DNA of 64,000 nucleotides from Nissolia schottii (lineage: Eukaryota > Streptophyta > Magnoliopsida > Fabales > Fabaceae): positions 397,853-461,852 of the forward strand of contig QANU01016478.1 of NCBI GenBank assembly GCA_003254905.1, written 5' to 3'. Under the pieces are notes generated by a model. That model was given only the letters and a program-made list of their open reading frames with translations. It did no database searches and had not been told where the DNA came from. The number at the start of each line of letters is the position of its first letter. The first letter of the stretch is position 1. Both the position numbers and the translations under genes were made by a program. Below, piece after piece: positions 20,700-31,979 of the stretch.

Positions 20700-22825
20700 C
20701 GTGTGATTTTTGAACATGCTACAGGTTAATTGTGTAATTAAGATTGCATTGGACCTTGTTTGGCTCAATCTACTTAGCAATGAAACTAATTGGCAATGTT
20801 TGGGGTTTCTATTTGGCCCTAGTTTCATGAAATTTCTGTTCCTAGTTTGTCTGGGTGAGGTTTCTGCTGCTTGTCCTCATGATTTAGTTGCTGACCATGG
20901 TTGGTAAGGTAACAAATTTTTAGTGCTCATCTTTGCTATGTTAGTTATGTTGGAAGTGATGTCTTTCATAACGTGGTGTGTTTGTTACACTATAGTTAGT
21001 TGTGGCACAGGCATATGACAGTTGATGAGACTGTTATATCAAAAATAATTTACGGCTAAATACAAGAATTCAAAATAAGTGTATTTAAGTAAAATATAAG
21101 AAAACACCTAAATACAAGAATGATTAATGAGTCGTACAAGATGAGATTAAACTAAACGACTCTATTGTGATAATACTAACTAAAGATAGTAGTCAACCTT
21201 AAAATTCTAAAATGAACTTAATCAAAGAGCGTGAGTGTCAACCAAATAAAACAAATTGGGGCGACCTGATGGGTATAAATCATGGATGAGTAATGGTCAT
21301 AAAATGGTCGACTAGTGTAAAGGGTTGTAAAGATAAGATCATTTTGTTGACTTAAGTGATGATCTCACATGACTTTAACACTTTTTAAGAATTGGCAATA
21401 ATGGTCATTTCACGTTGTCCTATAAAGGGGTATAGGAAAATATAATTATTAGCGCCTCTCTTTGAAATCGAATTTGAAATGGAAGTTGTTTCGAACGTGA
21501 CATATACATAGGACCAAGTAATTCTCATTTAGTTGCTTTCTTTTCTTTCAAATTTCATAGGATTAATTCTTTTCTTTTCATTTCTTGTACTATTGTTGTT
21601 GTTCATCAATTCGTTCTTGTATCTGCACAATTTCTAGGTTTATTCAAAGCATTATTCTTAATTTATTTTTCTTTCCAAATTCACATTCTCACTAAAAGGG
21701 TCCACGTTACATAAGAATTACATTGTAATCTCTTATATTCCTAAAATCTTTATTTGGTTTTTATGGTGAATGGTTCATAAGTGATTATAGACCAAAATTC
21801 CTGTAAAACAGTAACTTATGACAATGTTGGAAGCAGAAGCTGTAAGTTCAAGTGTATAACATATGTAGATTATGAAATTTATGATCATTCTAATTTCTAT
21901 GATTACCATGGTTCGAAGTTTTCTGAAAACAATGTTGCCTGCTGCATCAACAAACTTTTTGCTCTGTTTAGGGAGAAAAATACGAATGATACCTGAATTT
22001 CAAGGTAGCTTGGCTGATCATTATTGGAATGAGTTTATGAGGGTGTTGCAAATTTAATGGTTCAGGATCAATGATCAAATGTTTAGTTATTTAGTCTATC
22101 CCAACAATGCAACTTCTCATTCTCTACACTGAATTTCTATGATGTCCAACTATTTAAACTAGTGTAATAACTGAAATGTTATAAAACGGGAGTGTGAAAT
22201 GTTGTCGTAGAGGAGGCAATTATTTATATAATGTTTCCTTTTGTTGTTCTAGTCCATTGCTTCGGTCGGTGTCTATTGCTTCTGTTAATGCCTAAATTCA
22301 AAAGATTTTATAGGCAGTTTTACATGGAAATGGCCAATAACGGCACGTGTGAAGAGCATGACACTAGACACCTCACCAGCCAAAAGGAGAAGTTTGCCAC
22401 AACTGACAAAGGCCAATTGGAGAAGAGTAACACGAGGGCACCAACACTGAAAAGGAGGCCTAACTGTATTCTGAAGGATTATATGGTGAACAAACAATGA
22501 AGAGGAGAGCATTGATTGTGCATAGTAAAATCTCAATACTCTCATCTGAACATTTGTTCTCTTCTTCCCCTGAATCTTACATTAATCTTGTTGCAGGTTT
22601 CGTGATTCGAGTGGTGTCTCTAGCTCAGTTTCATCTCTTCTGAAAGTTGTTAGAAATACTGATATACTATTTCAATTGGTAACCAATGTTTCAGCCATTG
22701 TACAGAACTCTCAAAGGCATCATGTAACTCCTCCAAAATGCCAAATCATAGAACATTCTGACAAGTGTGAATTTGATGGATCTAACTCCATACTACTATT
22801 TATTAATCAAAAAATAAATAATAAA
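20700..22825. other. Spacer with duplicated F-box 3' flank
   Basis: No intact gene seen. 21945-22085 repeats the 3' flank of F-box gene 1 (16975-17170). A short frame at 22330-22500 encodes KRRPNCILKDYMVNKQ before a stop. The R-R-P-x-x-x-L-K-D-Y pattern is seen in the linker between copia integrase and reverse transcriptase, so this may be a retroelement scrap. It is too short to be sure. Confidence 0.4.
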
Positions 22826-23397
22826 ATGGTTCATGATGACAATAAGAGGTTGCAAGTGGATTGCTTGTATCTTCCAAAGGAACTGTGGGCCCTCGTAGCC
22901 AGCCCACGTGGCGCTCCGCCGCCCCTCACGGCAACTTCACACTCATACAAACGCAGTTCCTCACAATAATTCTTCCTCTTCCGAAGGTTGGATCATCAAG
23001 GTTGACGAATGCAAATTCCTCCCACCGAAGTCGTTGAACCTCATGAATTTCCGCTTCGTTGATTTAGTCGAAGGGTATTCTCTCAACACACGCGAATCTG
23101 TTGATTATTGCAGAGAACAACGGGATCTGTTACACGCCTGTTCACCATGTAGTGAAAGTTGTCTTGTTCGGGTCCTTGGACTATACTCCTGTGCCCTATT
23201 TGGTTTCTCCCCTTAAAAAAATAATAAGTTAGTATCTGTACTTTGTAAATGTATACGAAAAATATCGAGGCTGGGTTCGTGCTTTGAACTTGCAGGATCC
23301 AAAGTTCAGGAGGCCGGCTGATATCATTTGGCCTTGCCCATTTTTGTTCCATCCATCTTTGACAGACCAAAGAGATAAGAATGTAAAATGGGGTTAA
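22826..23397 (+). pseudogene. F-box/DUF295 relic, copy 4 (internally deleted and frameshifted)
   Basis: Starts MVHDDNKRLQVDCLYLPKEL, corresponding to the F-box start of copies 1-3. It then jumps after WALVAS directly to PRGAPPPLTATSH, so most of the F-box is deleted and the frame is lost. Recognisable middle pieces follow in another frame (EGWIIKVDECKFLPPKSLNL, NFRFVDLVEGYSLN), and the closing piece RPADIIWPCPFLFHPSLT ends at 23397. The DUF295 core is missing. No functional product is expected. Confidence 0.85.
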
Positions 23398-24483
23398 GTA
23401 CTCCTCCATCCACTAATATTCGTGAATCAAGTTTGAGATTTTATTTGACTGTTTTGTTCTAGTTTTGTTTTATGATACATGTTCCACGTTGGAGTAGCTC
23501 AATGTCCATGAACAATTTCGCAAACTTAACCAATAGAGCATGAAATTAAAGATCATGGAGACATTCCTCTCTACCTGATTGTTGTTAAAGTAGGATACAA
23601 GCCGTTGCATTACTTCCTGGTTGAAACTAGTTGACTTTACTTAACTACGAGAAAATCAGTAACACCGGATTTGTTGCCACCTCATGAAGTAGCAGTATCA
23701 AATGCACAAACTTTTTCTTTATACATGTACAAACATTTTTTACATACGCAACTAAATCAGATTGAATCTACAACACATTAATTAACGAAAAATAATTGTT
23801 ACGCTCTCTCACTCCCGACTAAAAAAAACATATAATATAGTTAGGAGAAATCAAAAGACCAATTTACTTCACATCATCGTACCTTTCATTTTGATAACAC
23901 TATTTGGTGACCTGCTTTTAGAAACTGATTGGTGGAGGTTCCTCACATTTATCGTGAGACTAAATTTTGCACTTACGCATTCTTTTCTTAGTGTCTTAGA
24001 CATGGCGGTCCGCGCGTTGTTCCTGCAGTTTAGTTTGGGTGTCTTGTCCCTTGTTAATTAAAAAAAAAGAGTAAAAAATGCTAATTTTTTTTAACTATTC
24101 TATTAACAATTCTCGTAAGTTGGTGTGAGTGGTATTAGGAGAGTAATTAAGCTAAATATATTAAAAAAAAAAAATTAGCATATTTTTAGAACTAAAATTT
24201 TCTTATCCTCTCAAATTTCACTCAAAAAATTAATTTAATTTAGACTAATTTCAAGCCATCAACAGCTCATACCGAAGCCTATCATATTTGGAGCAACAAC
24301 ATTTGATTATAAGGAGATTGGGAGAAGATTTTCATACTTTTTTTTATTGCGATAGAATTAATGTATGAAATCAATTTGATTTGGGATTTTTTTTAGAGTT
24401 TAATTATTATATATTAATCGTGTAAAACATTTTTATAATCTGGTGGGTGTGGTTGAGTAGAAGGGTCCATCTCCCTTAACCAT
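23398..24483. other. Intergenic stretch between F-box relics
   Basis: AT-rich. A patch at about 23920-24075 ending in an A-run after TCTTGTCCCTTGTTAATT may be a LINE 3' end, but no coding pattern confirms it. Nothing else is recognised. Confidence 0.35.
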
Positions 24484-24752
24484 TCTGAGGGGGTGGTGGG
24501 AGCTTCTATGTGGTTGACATGTTGCGAAGGATGGGGGAGGTATCTGGAATCGAAGGACTTAGTGGTGCCGTGTTTGTTCTAGGAAAGGACTCTAATTTTT
24601 CTCTGGCGGCTCGGGATTACTATGGTTGTGAAGGCAATCCTGTCTACTTATGCAATGAAGGCAGGGTTCGTGCTTACAGCTTGGATGCTAACTTCTTATG
24701 GCCTTGTCCATCATTGTTTAATCCTGAGTTCAATTTGTCAGTGGGAGGGTAA
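24484..24752 (+). pseudogene. F-box/DUF295 relic, copy 5 (C-terminal fragment)
   Basis: Only the last quarter of the gene remains: GGSFYVVDMLRRMGEV, a junction that skips most of the VYRLDEEW region, then GAVFVLGKDSNFSLAARDYY and NFLWPCPSLF, and a short new tail. The F-box and the middle are absent. With copy 4 it shows that the right side of the cluster is decaying. Confidence 0.85.
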
Positions 24753-24959
24753 GGGGCAGAAAAAAAAAATAAAAAGAGGAAAGAATGTGTAGGTTAATTA
24801 TCCTAGTGAATTGCTGTGCATGGGACGTGTTAAGCTTTTACTTCTTTGGTTAATAAGTACCCTTTCTAGCGTTGTATTTGGTCATGTAGCGTTGTATATA
24901 TATCACCAACCGTGTATTCTTTTATAAGGAGTGTGATATCACGTGGACCTAGAATTTTT

Positions 24960-25105
24960 TATATACACCATGGTGTAAATAGATTCATGCTCTTTATAAC
25001 ATATGTATAATTAATTATTCTCTTTCATTTACTTTCTCTTCTTCTAAGAATAATTAATAGGATATATGTCAAGTGAAGCGTGAATCCATTTACATCACAG
25101 TAGAC
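24960..25105. mobile_element. Foldback MITE-like element, about 145 bp
   Basis: The left arm (GGTGTAAATAGATTCATGC through TAATTAATTATTCT) pairs with the right arm read in reverse (GATGTAAATGGATTCACGC through ATTAATTATTCT), with a short AT-rich loop between them. The element has no coding capacity. The borders are approximate. Confidence 0.6.
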
Positions 25106-25595
25106 ACAATAATTTACTTAAATGTTTGTATCTTTCTCTCATATAACATGGCTTGGTCATGTCCGTTTTGAACATGATAGGATCCAAATTCGAATTTGTA
25201 TTATAGCATTGATTAGTCTGAATTTTTTAACCAGGGGCTGTCAAACACAACCTGCAACTTGATTATACATGTTAAGGTGTAAAACAGTAAGAGTGAGAAT
25301 AACTTGATTAAGCACATGCCTTTTGTTTTTTCTTCCCCTCTGCCTTTAATTATTTGATGTTAATAATTGCATTATAAAAGTCTTTGGTTCTAACAGCAGC
25401 GTGAAGAAAGTGAGGAGTAAAGGGGGTTAGTCTAACATTATCATGAAGGTTGAATGTTAGAAATAACTGGAAAATGCAAGGCGCTCTTGTTCTAAATGTT
25501 CAAATTCATGGCCGTAGTTTGGACTCGGGATGCTGATTTGTCACACGAATGGAACTTGCATTCTGTCATTTTCACAACTGTTATGCACACACCCT

Positions 25596-25773
25596 TTTCT
25601 GGAAACAATGCTGCCTGCTGCATCAGGACACATTTTGGTCTGTATAGAAAAAGTATGGCTCTCCACTGAAAAATACAATGGCTGATGTCTGAAGAAAGTT
25701 TCTTTTTTTGTTCTTTTAGTCCTTTGCTTCGTGGTCATAATTGTGCATGTTAAATTGCTAAGCATTCTGTTCA
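25596..25773. repeat. Third copy of F-box 3' flank sequence
   Basis: TTTTCTGGAAACAATGCTGC and GCTGCATCA match 21920-21960 (TTTTCTGAAAACAATGTTGC). 25736-25773 matches 19073-19112. These mark the right limit of the duplicated F-box region. Confidence 0.55.
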
Positions 25774-25884
25774 ATGCACAGTTTAATTTAAAAAATGCTT
25801 CTCATACAAAAATGCGAAGTACGCCTTTAAACTGTGAAGGTGTGAGAATATAACTATACCAGCTAGAGGCACAGCTTGGGTTAT

Positions 25885-26115
25885 ACTTTTTCGAGATTTG
25901 TCAAAAGCAATTCCAACTCATAGCGTCCCCAGAAAACAACATTCTTGTTCTTCTTGAGAAGTTTCGGAGCCTCATTCTCCTTTTTTAACTTGAGAAGATG
26001 GAGTGGGAACAACCAATGGCTTGCCACCTACTTCAGCTATGCTAATTTCATTTCCCATTTTGAAATTGCTAGAAAGGTTATTCAGGTTTTGAGTGGGAAC
26101 CTGCTGCGGTCCTTC
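25885..26115 (-). pseudogene. Unrecognised gene remnant with an A-run frameshift
   Basis: On the minus strand the frame QVPTQNLNNLSSNF, GNEISIAEVGGKPLVVPTPS, SQVKK runs into an A-homopolymer. One base later it continues KENEAPKLLKKNKNVVFWG, then RYELELLLTNLEKV and a stop. A single-base indel in the A-run would join both halves. The segment reads like protein but I do not recognise the family, and there is no start codon nearby. It may be a dead gene piece or a retrocopy scrap. Confidence 0.35.
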
Positions 26116-27311
26116 ACATAGCCAACAACAACAAAAGTTTTCTTCTTAATAAGAAAGTGTTCCAAGCTACCTTGTTAGAAAAACATATTTTTTTTAAATG
26201 TTACGTACATTAAACTTCTTTTCCTTTCATTCCTGAATAAATGCCATAACACATTAGAAAATCTCTTGCAGAAATGGACCCTCCCTACATGTGACAGAAA
26301 AATGGTTTTGATTTGGATTAGATTTTGATGACACATTTTAACCGATTTTTTTTCCAATTAGTTACATCTATTTTAACTGATTTTCGAACATCATTTGCAT
26401 TGTCCGACCCGGTGTGCAGCAAACACAAAACTGACAATAAATGTTTGCTTTTCTTTGTTGATTATCTGATCTTGTTTAAAGCATTAGACCTTCAGATAAA
26501 GATCTTATAAAATGAGGGTCCACTTCAAATAGAGATCATATAGTGAGGTTGCACTTCAAATAGCAAAGTGCAAATTTGATGACTGTTGATGAAAATAACC
26601 AATGGTTTTGATTTGATTAGATTCAATACAATAAACAACAAACCATGACTTGTTAGAACTTGCTGCTCCCTTGATCTCTCCAAATTACCCTTAAATAAGC
26701 TGGATCCTCAGACTTTGTACTTGGATAGTAAATTTCCATCACTGGACAAGTTTACAAACTTTATACGTTATCATATATACCCGCCAAAGGAGGAATTCTT
26801 GGCTTCTTGCAGATCCTTCTTTATTTCTTTTGAAAAGATATTTACATCTTTTAAAAGTAAACATTATCCGAACATAGACCCCCCGGAAAATTATTGATCA
26901 CAACGCCGCATTGCTTTCCCATATGACACAATCAATCAATTTCACAAATTTAAAACCTTATCTTTTTTCCTTTTTAATTTTACTGAGTTCTCCATCTAAG
27001 ACTGAAAATGCAATCTGTTGATAAGTATGAAAACAATAATAGCACAAGACCCAAAATAAACTAAAACAAAAAGCATATCTATTTCTTTTCCATTTTCTTT
27101 TTTCTTTCTGCACATCATATATAAACATCCACAAAGGAATGGGCCCAGATAACAAATTGAGAGGCCCATTAGACGACAAACCCATCATGCCACCAAAGGT
27201 CCAAAACAACAAAAACTAAAACTGAGGTCCCTACCAGACCCCAGAAAAGAGAAAAAAGAAAGACACAAAGGACGTTGACACGTTCCCTATAGAATCTCTG
27301 AGAGAGGGATC
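26116..27311. other. Intergenic stretch, includes 3' UTR of the SEC14-like gene
   Basis: No gene is recognised. The last 300 bases before 27312 are the probable 3' untranslated region of the minus-strand gene. A 60-codon plus-strand frame at 26715 has no family features. Confidence 0.4.
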
Positions 27312-28527
27312 CTATGAGATGCACCTCATGGAGTAGGTGGACACCGGGGATTCCATAGTTGGTGCACTACCGTACACCCTAGCGTGATCACTCTCCAAGC
27401 CGTAATCCATCATCGGACGGTACTCCAAATCCTCATCGTGATCGAACACAAACTCAGGGATCTCCACCTCGTTCCTCCTCACGCTCTCCCACAGAAAATC
27501 GACCCTGCTCACGTACCTCAGCTTCCCGTACAGCCTACCACACACAATCAAATCCCCACCAATTAGCCACTAGAACTTAAAAAATAAAAATCATTATAGA
27601 GAGTAATAGCAACGATTCCTTCTGGGCATCAACTTTGACATTGCGATATTAATCATTTGTGTTTAGCAATTTCAACTTCTACGCAACGAAAATTCCACTC
27701 AAAAACCAAATTTCTAAGCAACAAAAATAATCAGACTATTTTGGATTTCTTTTTACGAAAATGACGATAGATGCTCCATAAACTAAAATAATATAACCTA
27801 TTTTTTCATTTAAAATTCAATAATCACAACGCATCCTGAAAATTTAATTCTGATAAAATGAAATTTCGAATTCTATAATTTTTTAGGCAAGGAAATTACG
27901 AATACGCGTAGATTTAATAAAATTTAGTGGATGATAAGCCGAATCTAGAATCACAAAAATTCCCATTTCAGGCAATAAGGGAGCGGCTCATGTTAGCAAA
28001 ATTGAATTAAGCAGTGCTAAATTGCGCCGAAAGCGTACCCAGAGCTGAAGAGAAAACGTCCGAATGTGGCGAGAAAAAGGCGGGCATGAAGGCCAGGGTG
28101 GACAAAATAAACGGCTTCGAGATTGTCCCTCACGTTCGCCGGAATTGCGTCGTGGATCGACCGGAGAGCTGAGATTCCGGGGAAATTCTCGCTCCGGTGA
28201 ACGTCGGTGTGAACGTACAGCACCGAGAACTTCCTCTTCCCGAGCTTCGGGAAAACCCTCTCCTCCAGGTACGTCTTCAAAACCTCAACGCTCACAAGCC
28301 GCGCTGAATGAACGAACAATTTCATCAATTTTTCAATTCTTCAATAAAAATAATAATAATTAAAAACAAAGAACGACGATTTGAGTTGAGAATTATTGGT
28401 TACCGGGGAAGAATTTTCCGATGATGCGAAGGATCTTGCGGCCTTGCTTGTCTCTGCCTTTGATCTTGAAAACCTCCAATTTCTCCAGCAACACTTCCTG
28501 TTCAACTTCAGATATGGTACTACTCAT
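27312..28527 (-). CDS. SEC14/CRAL-TRIO domain protein (At4g35750-like)
   Basis: Three exons on the minus strand: 28404-28527, 28039-28303 and 27312-27534. Phases join cleanly to 612 bases, 203 residues. The protein starts MSSTISEVEQEVLLEKLEVF, then IKGRDKQGRKILRIIGKFFP, then a core with FSVLYVHTDVHRSENFPGIS, DNLEAVYFVHPGLHARLFLA and LYGKLRYVSRVDFLWE, and ends VSTYSMRCIS. This is the short, divergent CRAL-TRIO fold (PF13716, as in GDAP2 and BNIP2-type proteins) found in a small plant family described as SEC14 cytosolic factor-like. These proteins bind lipids or act as scaffolds; the ligand is not known. There is no CRAL-TRIO-N region and no signal peptide, so a cytosolic location is expected. 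Its neighbour LTO1 has the same partner in Arabidopsis. Confidence 0.88.
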
Positions 28528-30618
28528 TTTCTTTTTTCTTTTTTTTTTTCTTTTTCTATTTTTTTGTTTGTTAAAGAATTGCGTGTGAGAGTGGAAGAAT
28601 AGAAGAGAAAAAGTGTAGATAACGAAGATTTTTGGAAGGGGTGTGAGTGCGATAAGAAATGCGGATAGGGATTTAAAGGGCGGAGCGATATAAATGATGA
28701 ATGAGAAGCAGACCAAAACGCAATGATTTCGTTGTGGACAGATTCGGGAAAATGTAAAATAATAAAATCTGAAAGAAAATCAAATAAAGAAATTTGAGAG
28801 ACGAAATAATGGGAAAGGAAAGGAGGAAGGAAAAGGATGCGAATGGAAGAAAAAAGGAAAGGAAGAAAAAAAATATTGCGGTTGCGCTGCGCGGCCACAG
28901 AGCATATTCGAAAGCATCTTCCATTTTCTAATTGGGCCGCGTGGGGGCCCAAAATGGGGGTTCAGTACGCACAGGCAATCACAACCGTACGATTTTAGGA
29001 ATGGAAGATTATTTGTCAATAAAAATAGTGGGTTCGACTAATCTGGTATTTGAGTAATTTATAGTAATAATTTATTTATTATTGTTTGATGTGAATGTGG
29101 CGTGCGTGGCTAATGGTATTGGCAGTGAAACTGGGGTCGATTTGGGATGGTTTGTCTGGTCGCAATTGTTATTTACTCCGTCATTGGTGTGGATTGGGAT
29201 TTCCTTTCGCATAAACAAATTCAATTCTTTGTTTATTTGGGAATTAAACTAGCTTATCTGTTTCATTACCCCAAAGAAAAAAACCAGCTTATCTGTTTAC
29301 TGTCTCTTGTCGCTGGTGGCTTTTTGACTTCTTTTCAAAAGGAAAATTAGTATGTTGTTTTTTTTCTAATCTTATGCTAAGTGGCAGTCTCAACAGAAAT
29401 ATTTGCATATTTTGTTTTATTAGGATATTAATAAATAGTAGGTTTTCATTAAAAATGCAAAAAAATAAAAATTAAATATCTAATACATTTAAAATATTTG
29501 AATCTTTAAACTATTTAACTTTAAACCTCTTGACAGTTGTCTTAATGTACTTCTTAGTTAAATATTGATCATTATTAATCATTAATTTTTTTTATACTTT
29601 TAAACATTTTAAATTTAAATTAAGGTTTTTTTCCTTTAATATCCATCCAATTTTATATATATTGATACAATGTCCAAATGTCATCAAATTGTTGACTAAT
29701 AAATTAAAAAAGTCAAATTTTTTTAAAAGTTAAAATAAGAATAACCTCCAATGCACCTAATATGTAACAATTGAGATCAGAGTATTGATACCTCATATTA
29801 TGACCAAGGTACCAAAACAATCCCTTTAAATTAATGGTTAACACATTAAATGTGGTTTATAAACATGCAAATATTTCTCTTTCATTTAATTCTAATGTTG
29901 AATGTTAATCAATAATTTGTAATTTTAGAAAAACTTGCATGCCATTTCTCTTTGCTAGGAGTACTTTTTATATACTTATATGGTAAATATCTTTATGCTA
30001 TTATTTACTACATAGAAATGTAAGTTTATGTTAAGTTTAGGTAGTATGCATGGTTCAAATTTCATTATAGTTAATGTGTTGTGATTTTTGAAGCACCAAA
30101 AAAAAAAAATTATGATGAATAGTTATTTGCAATGATTTGTCAATTTTTTGCATTTCTATTGATTGAATTTAAACGTGTTTATTCAACTTTGGTCATTGAG
30201 AGTTATTTGTAACAAGTAATAACGGATTAGCTAATTTGAGTTCAACTTTGATCGTCGAGAGTTATATAGTTTGAAGAAGTAAACTCAATCAAATAGTATC
30301 AAGAAGGAAAGATAACCATCAGTTGATAAAGAATTTGAGTTCCTCTTTCAACGGTTGGAATTTCTCTTCAGTATTCACAATACTCATATCGCTCGTTTGT
30401 TAGCTAATTTTCCGTTTAAACTTTCCTTTTCTTTGCTATTTGGGCTGCTTAGAATTTGACCTTTTGTCCATAGTTTAATTTGAGGAATTGAATGATCTAT
30501 TTAAGGGATAGTTTCTCCCAAACGCAATTATTCTATTCTAAAGACTCAAAAGGGTTGGAGTTTTCTACTACTTCAATCAAACATGTGTTGATTATTCCTA
30601 TGGGACTCATAACATTAT
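28528..30618. other. 5' flank of the SEC14-like gene and AT-rich spacer
   Basis: 28528-28950 is the likely 5' UTR and promoter of the minus-strand gene, pyrimidine-rich on that strand (CTTTTTCTTTTT runs). The remainder is AT-rich with no gene seen. A partial direct repeat around TTCAACTTTGGTCATTGAGA / TTCAACTTTGATCGTCGAGA occurs at 30184 and 30241. Confidence 0.45.
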
Positions 30619-30938
30619 TTTTTATAAAGTTAATACCTTATTTGATCCCTGAATTTTACACCATTGTCCTAACTGATTCATCAACTTAAAACATATTAGT
30701 CTTTAAATTTTGCAAATGTTGAACTTGTTGTCTTAAGTAATCCCTAAACATTCATAATACTATCCTACGTAGTCCCTATAAAATTTAACTATTTTCTCTT
30801 AGTACATGGGATGGGGATTAATGAGTCCGACATTTATACAGTCTAATGACTAACTTATCATCTTTTTAAATTGAACGATCAATTAAGACACATGTATAAA
30901 GTTTATGATCACATAAAGTATTAACCTTTTTTTATAAC
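30619..30938. mobile_element. Foldback MITE-like element, about 320 bp
   Basis: The left arm TTATAAAGTTAATACCTTAT with TGATC pairs with the right arm read in reverse, AAAAAGGTTAATACTTTATG with TGATC. Pairing continues imperfectly for about 90 bases (CTAACTGATTCATCAACTTA against TTAATTGATCGTTCAATTTA). It has no coding capacity. Confidence 0.55.
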
Positions 30939-31191
30939 AAAATTAGTAAAAAAAAATATAAGTGTGCTAATCCTTACACTAATATCAATAAATCCCTCCC
31001 TTATATATAGATATTTTTTATCACAAGTTTATCAATGTATTCCATTGACCTTTCCTTTACTTTTTTTTAAAATCATATATGTACAAAAGAAAAAAAAAAT
31101 CATAAGTAGTACGAGTATATAACAAATAAAAAAGAAAAAAGTATTAGTATATTTATTTGTCGTTAATCAGAAAAATTATATTTATTTGTAG

Positions 31192-31755
31192 GATAAATAA
31201 CACTATATCCCATGAACTAATGCTTGTTTAGAAAAGACTTTTATCATCGAAAATACACATATACCTATCACATTAAGCATTTTATGAACAAAATTGCCAT
31301 TCTTTAAAAAAATAATAATAATAATCCCCTTCATCCTCCCTGTTTACTCAATACCCACAGTATCCTACCTCAAACAATCAACTCAAAGCTAAACCAAAAA
31401 TGCCTCTTTTGCTTTGTTCCCCTTCTACTTCGCAAGTTCGGTTAGCGCTGCCTCAAGAGGATGATGCGGTTGACACCAATGCAATGGTTGAAGAGGTATT
31501 CATTTGTTGGCAGATATTCCAATTGAGACTGCACTAACCAGTGGTAGAATTGGGGTGAGAAAGGTAAAAGATGGAGAGAGTAAGGGTTAGAGGAGATGAA
31601 TAGTGTGTGACAAGAACATGTGTACTTTGGATGATAAAAGTCTTTTTTGAACAATTAAGAAACCTTAGAGTAGTGAAATGTACATTTTTAAGTGTTAGAG
31701 TTAAGTGCACAAGATCATTAGTTTAGGGGGTAAAATGTTATTTACCTTTTTTTTT
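31192..31755. mobile_element. Inverted-repeat element, about 565 bp
   Basis: The left arm GGATAAATAACACTATATCC and AAAAGACTTTTATCATCG pair with the right arm read in reverse, GGTAAATAACATTTTACCCC and AAAAGACTTTTATCATCC. The interior contains a short frame starting MPLLLCSPSTSQVRLALPQE at 31399 that is not part of any family I know. It is probably a non-autonomous DNA transposon. Confidence 0.6.
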
Positions 31756-31979
31756 AATATAGTTTTAATTTAATATGACATTAACCATGTACATAAATTT
31801 TACACTAATATTTGATTTGATAATAATTATGACACCATTTAATGCCTTTAGCAATACACAAAGTGTTAAGTCATTTAAGTTTTTTATTTTTATTTTGGTA
31901 GGGTAGAAAAACAACAAAAAGTGACCTACGTCACCGAAAAAAAGATCTTTGATAATCCTCACATAGTAGGTTATTTAAA

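Noticed and set aside
20049..20828. 259-codon minus-strand frame opposite F-box gene 3
   Set aside because: Same reason: it mirrors conserved plus-strand coding sequence, with similar shadows in the paralogues.
28524..28952. 142-codon frame upstream of the SEC14-like gene
   Set aside because: Composed of phenylalanine, serine and leucine from a pyrimidine-rich 5' UTR and promoter. No domain.
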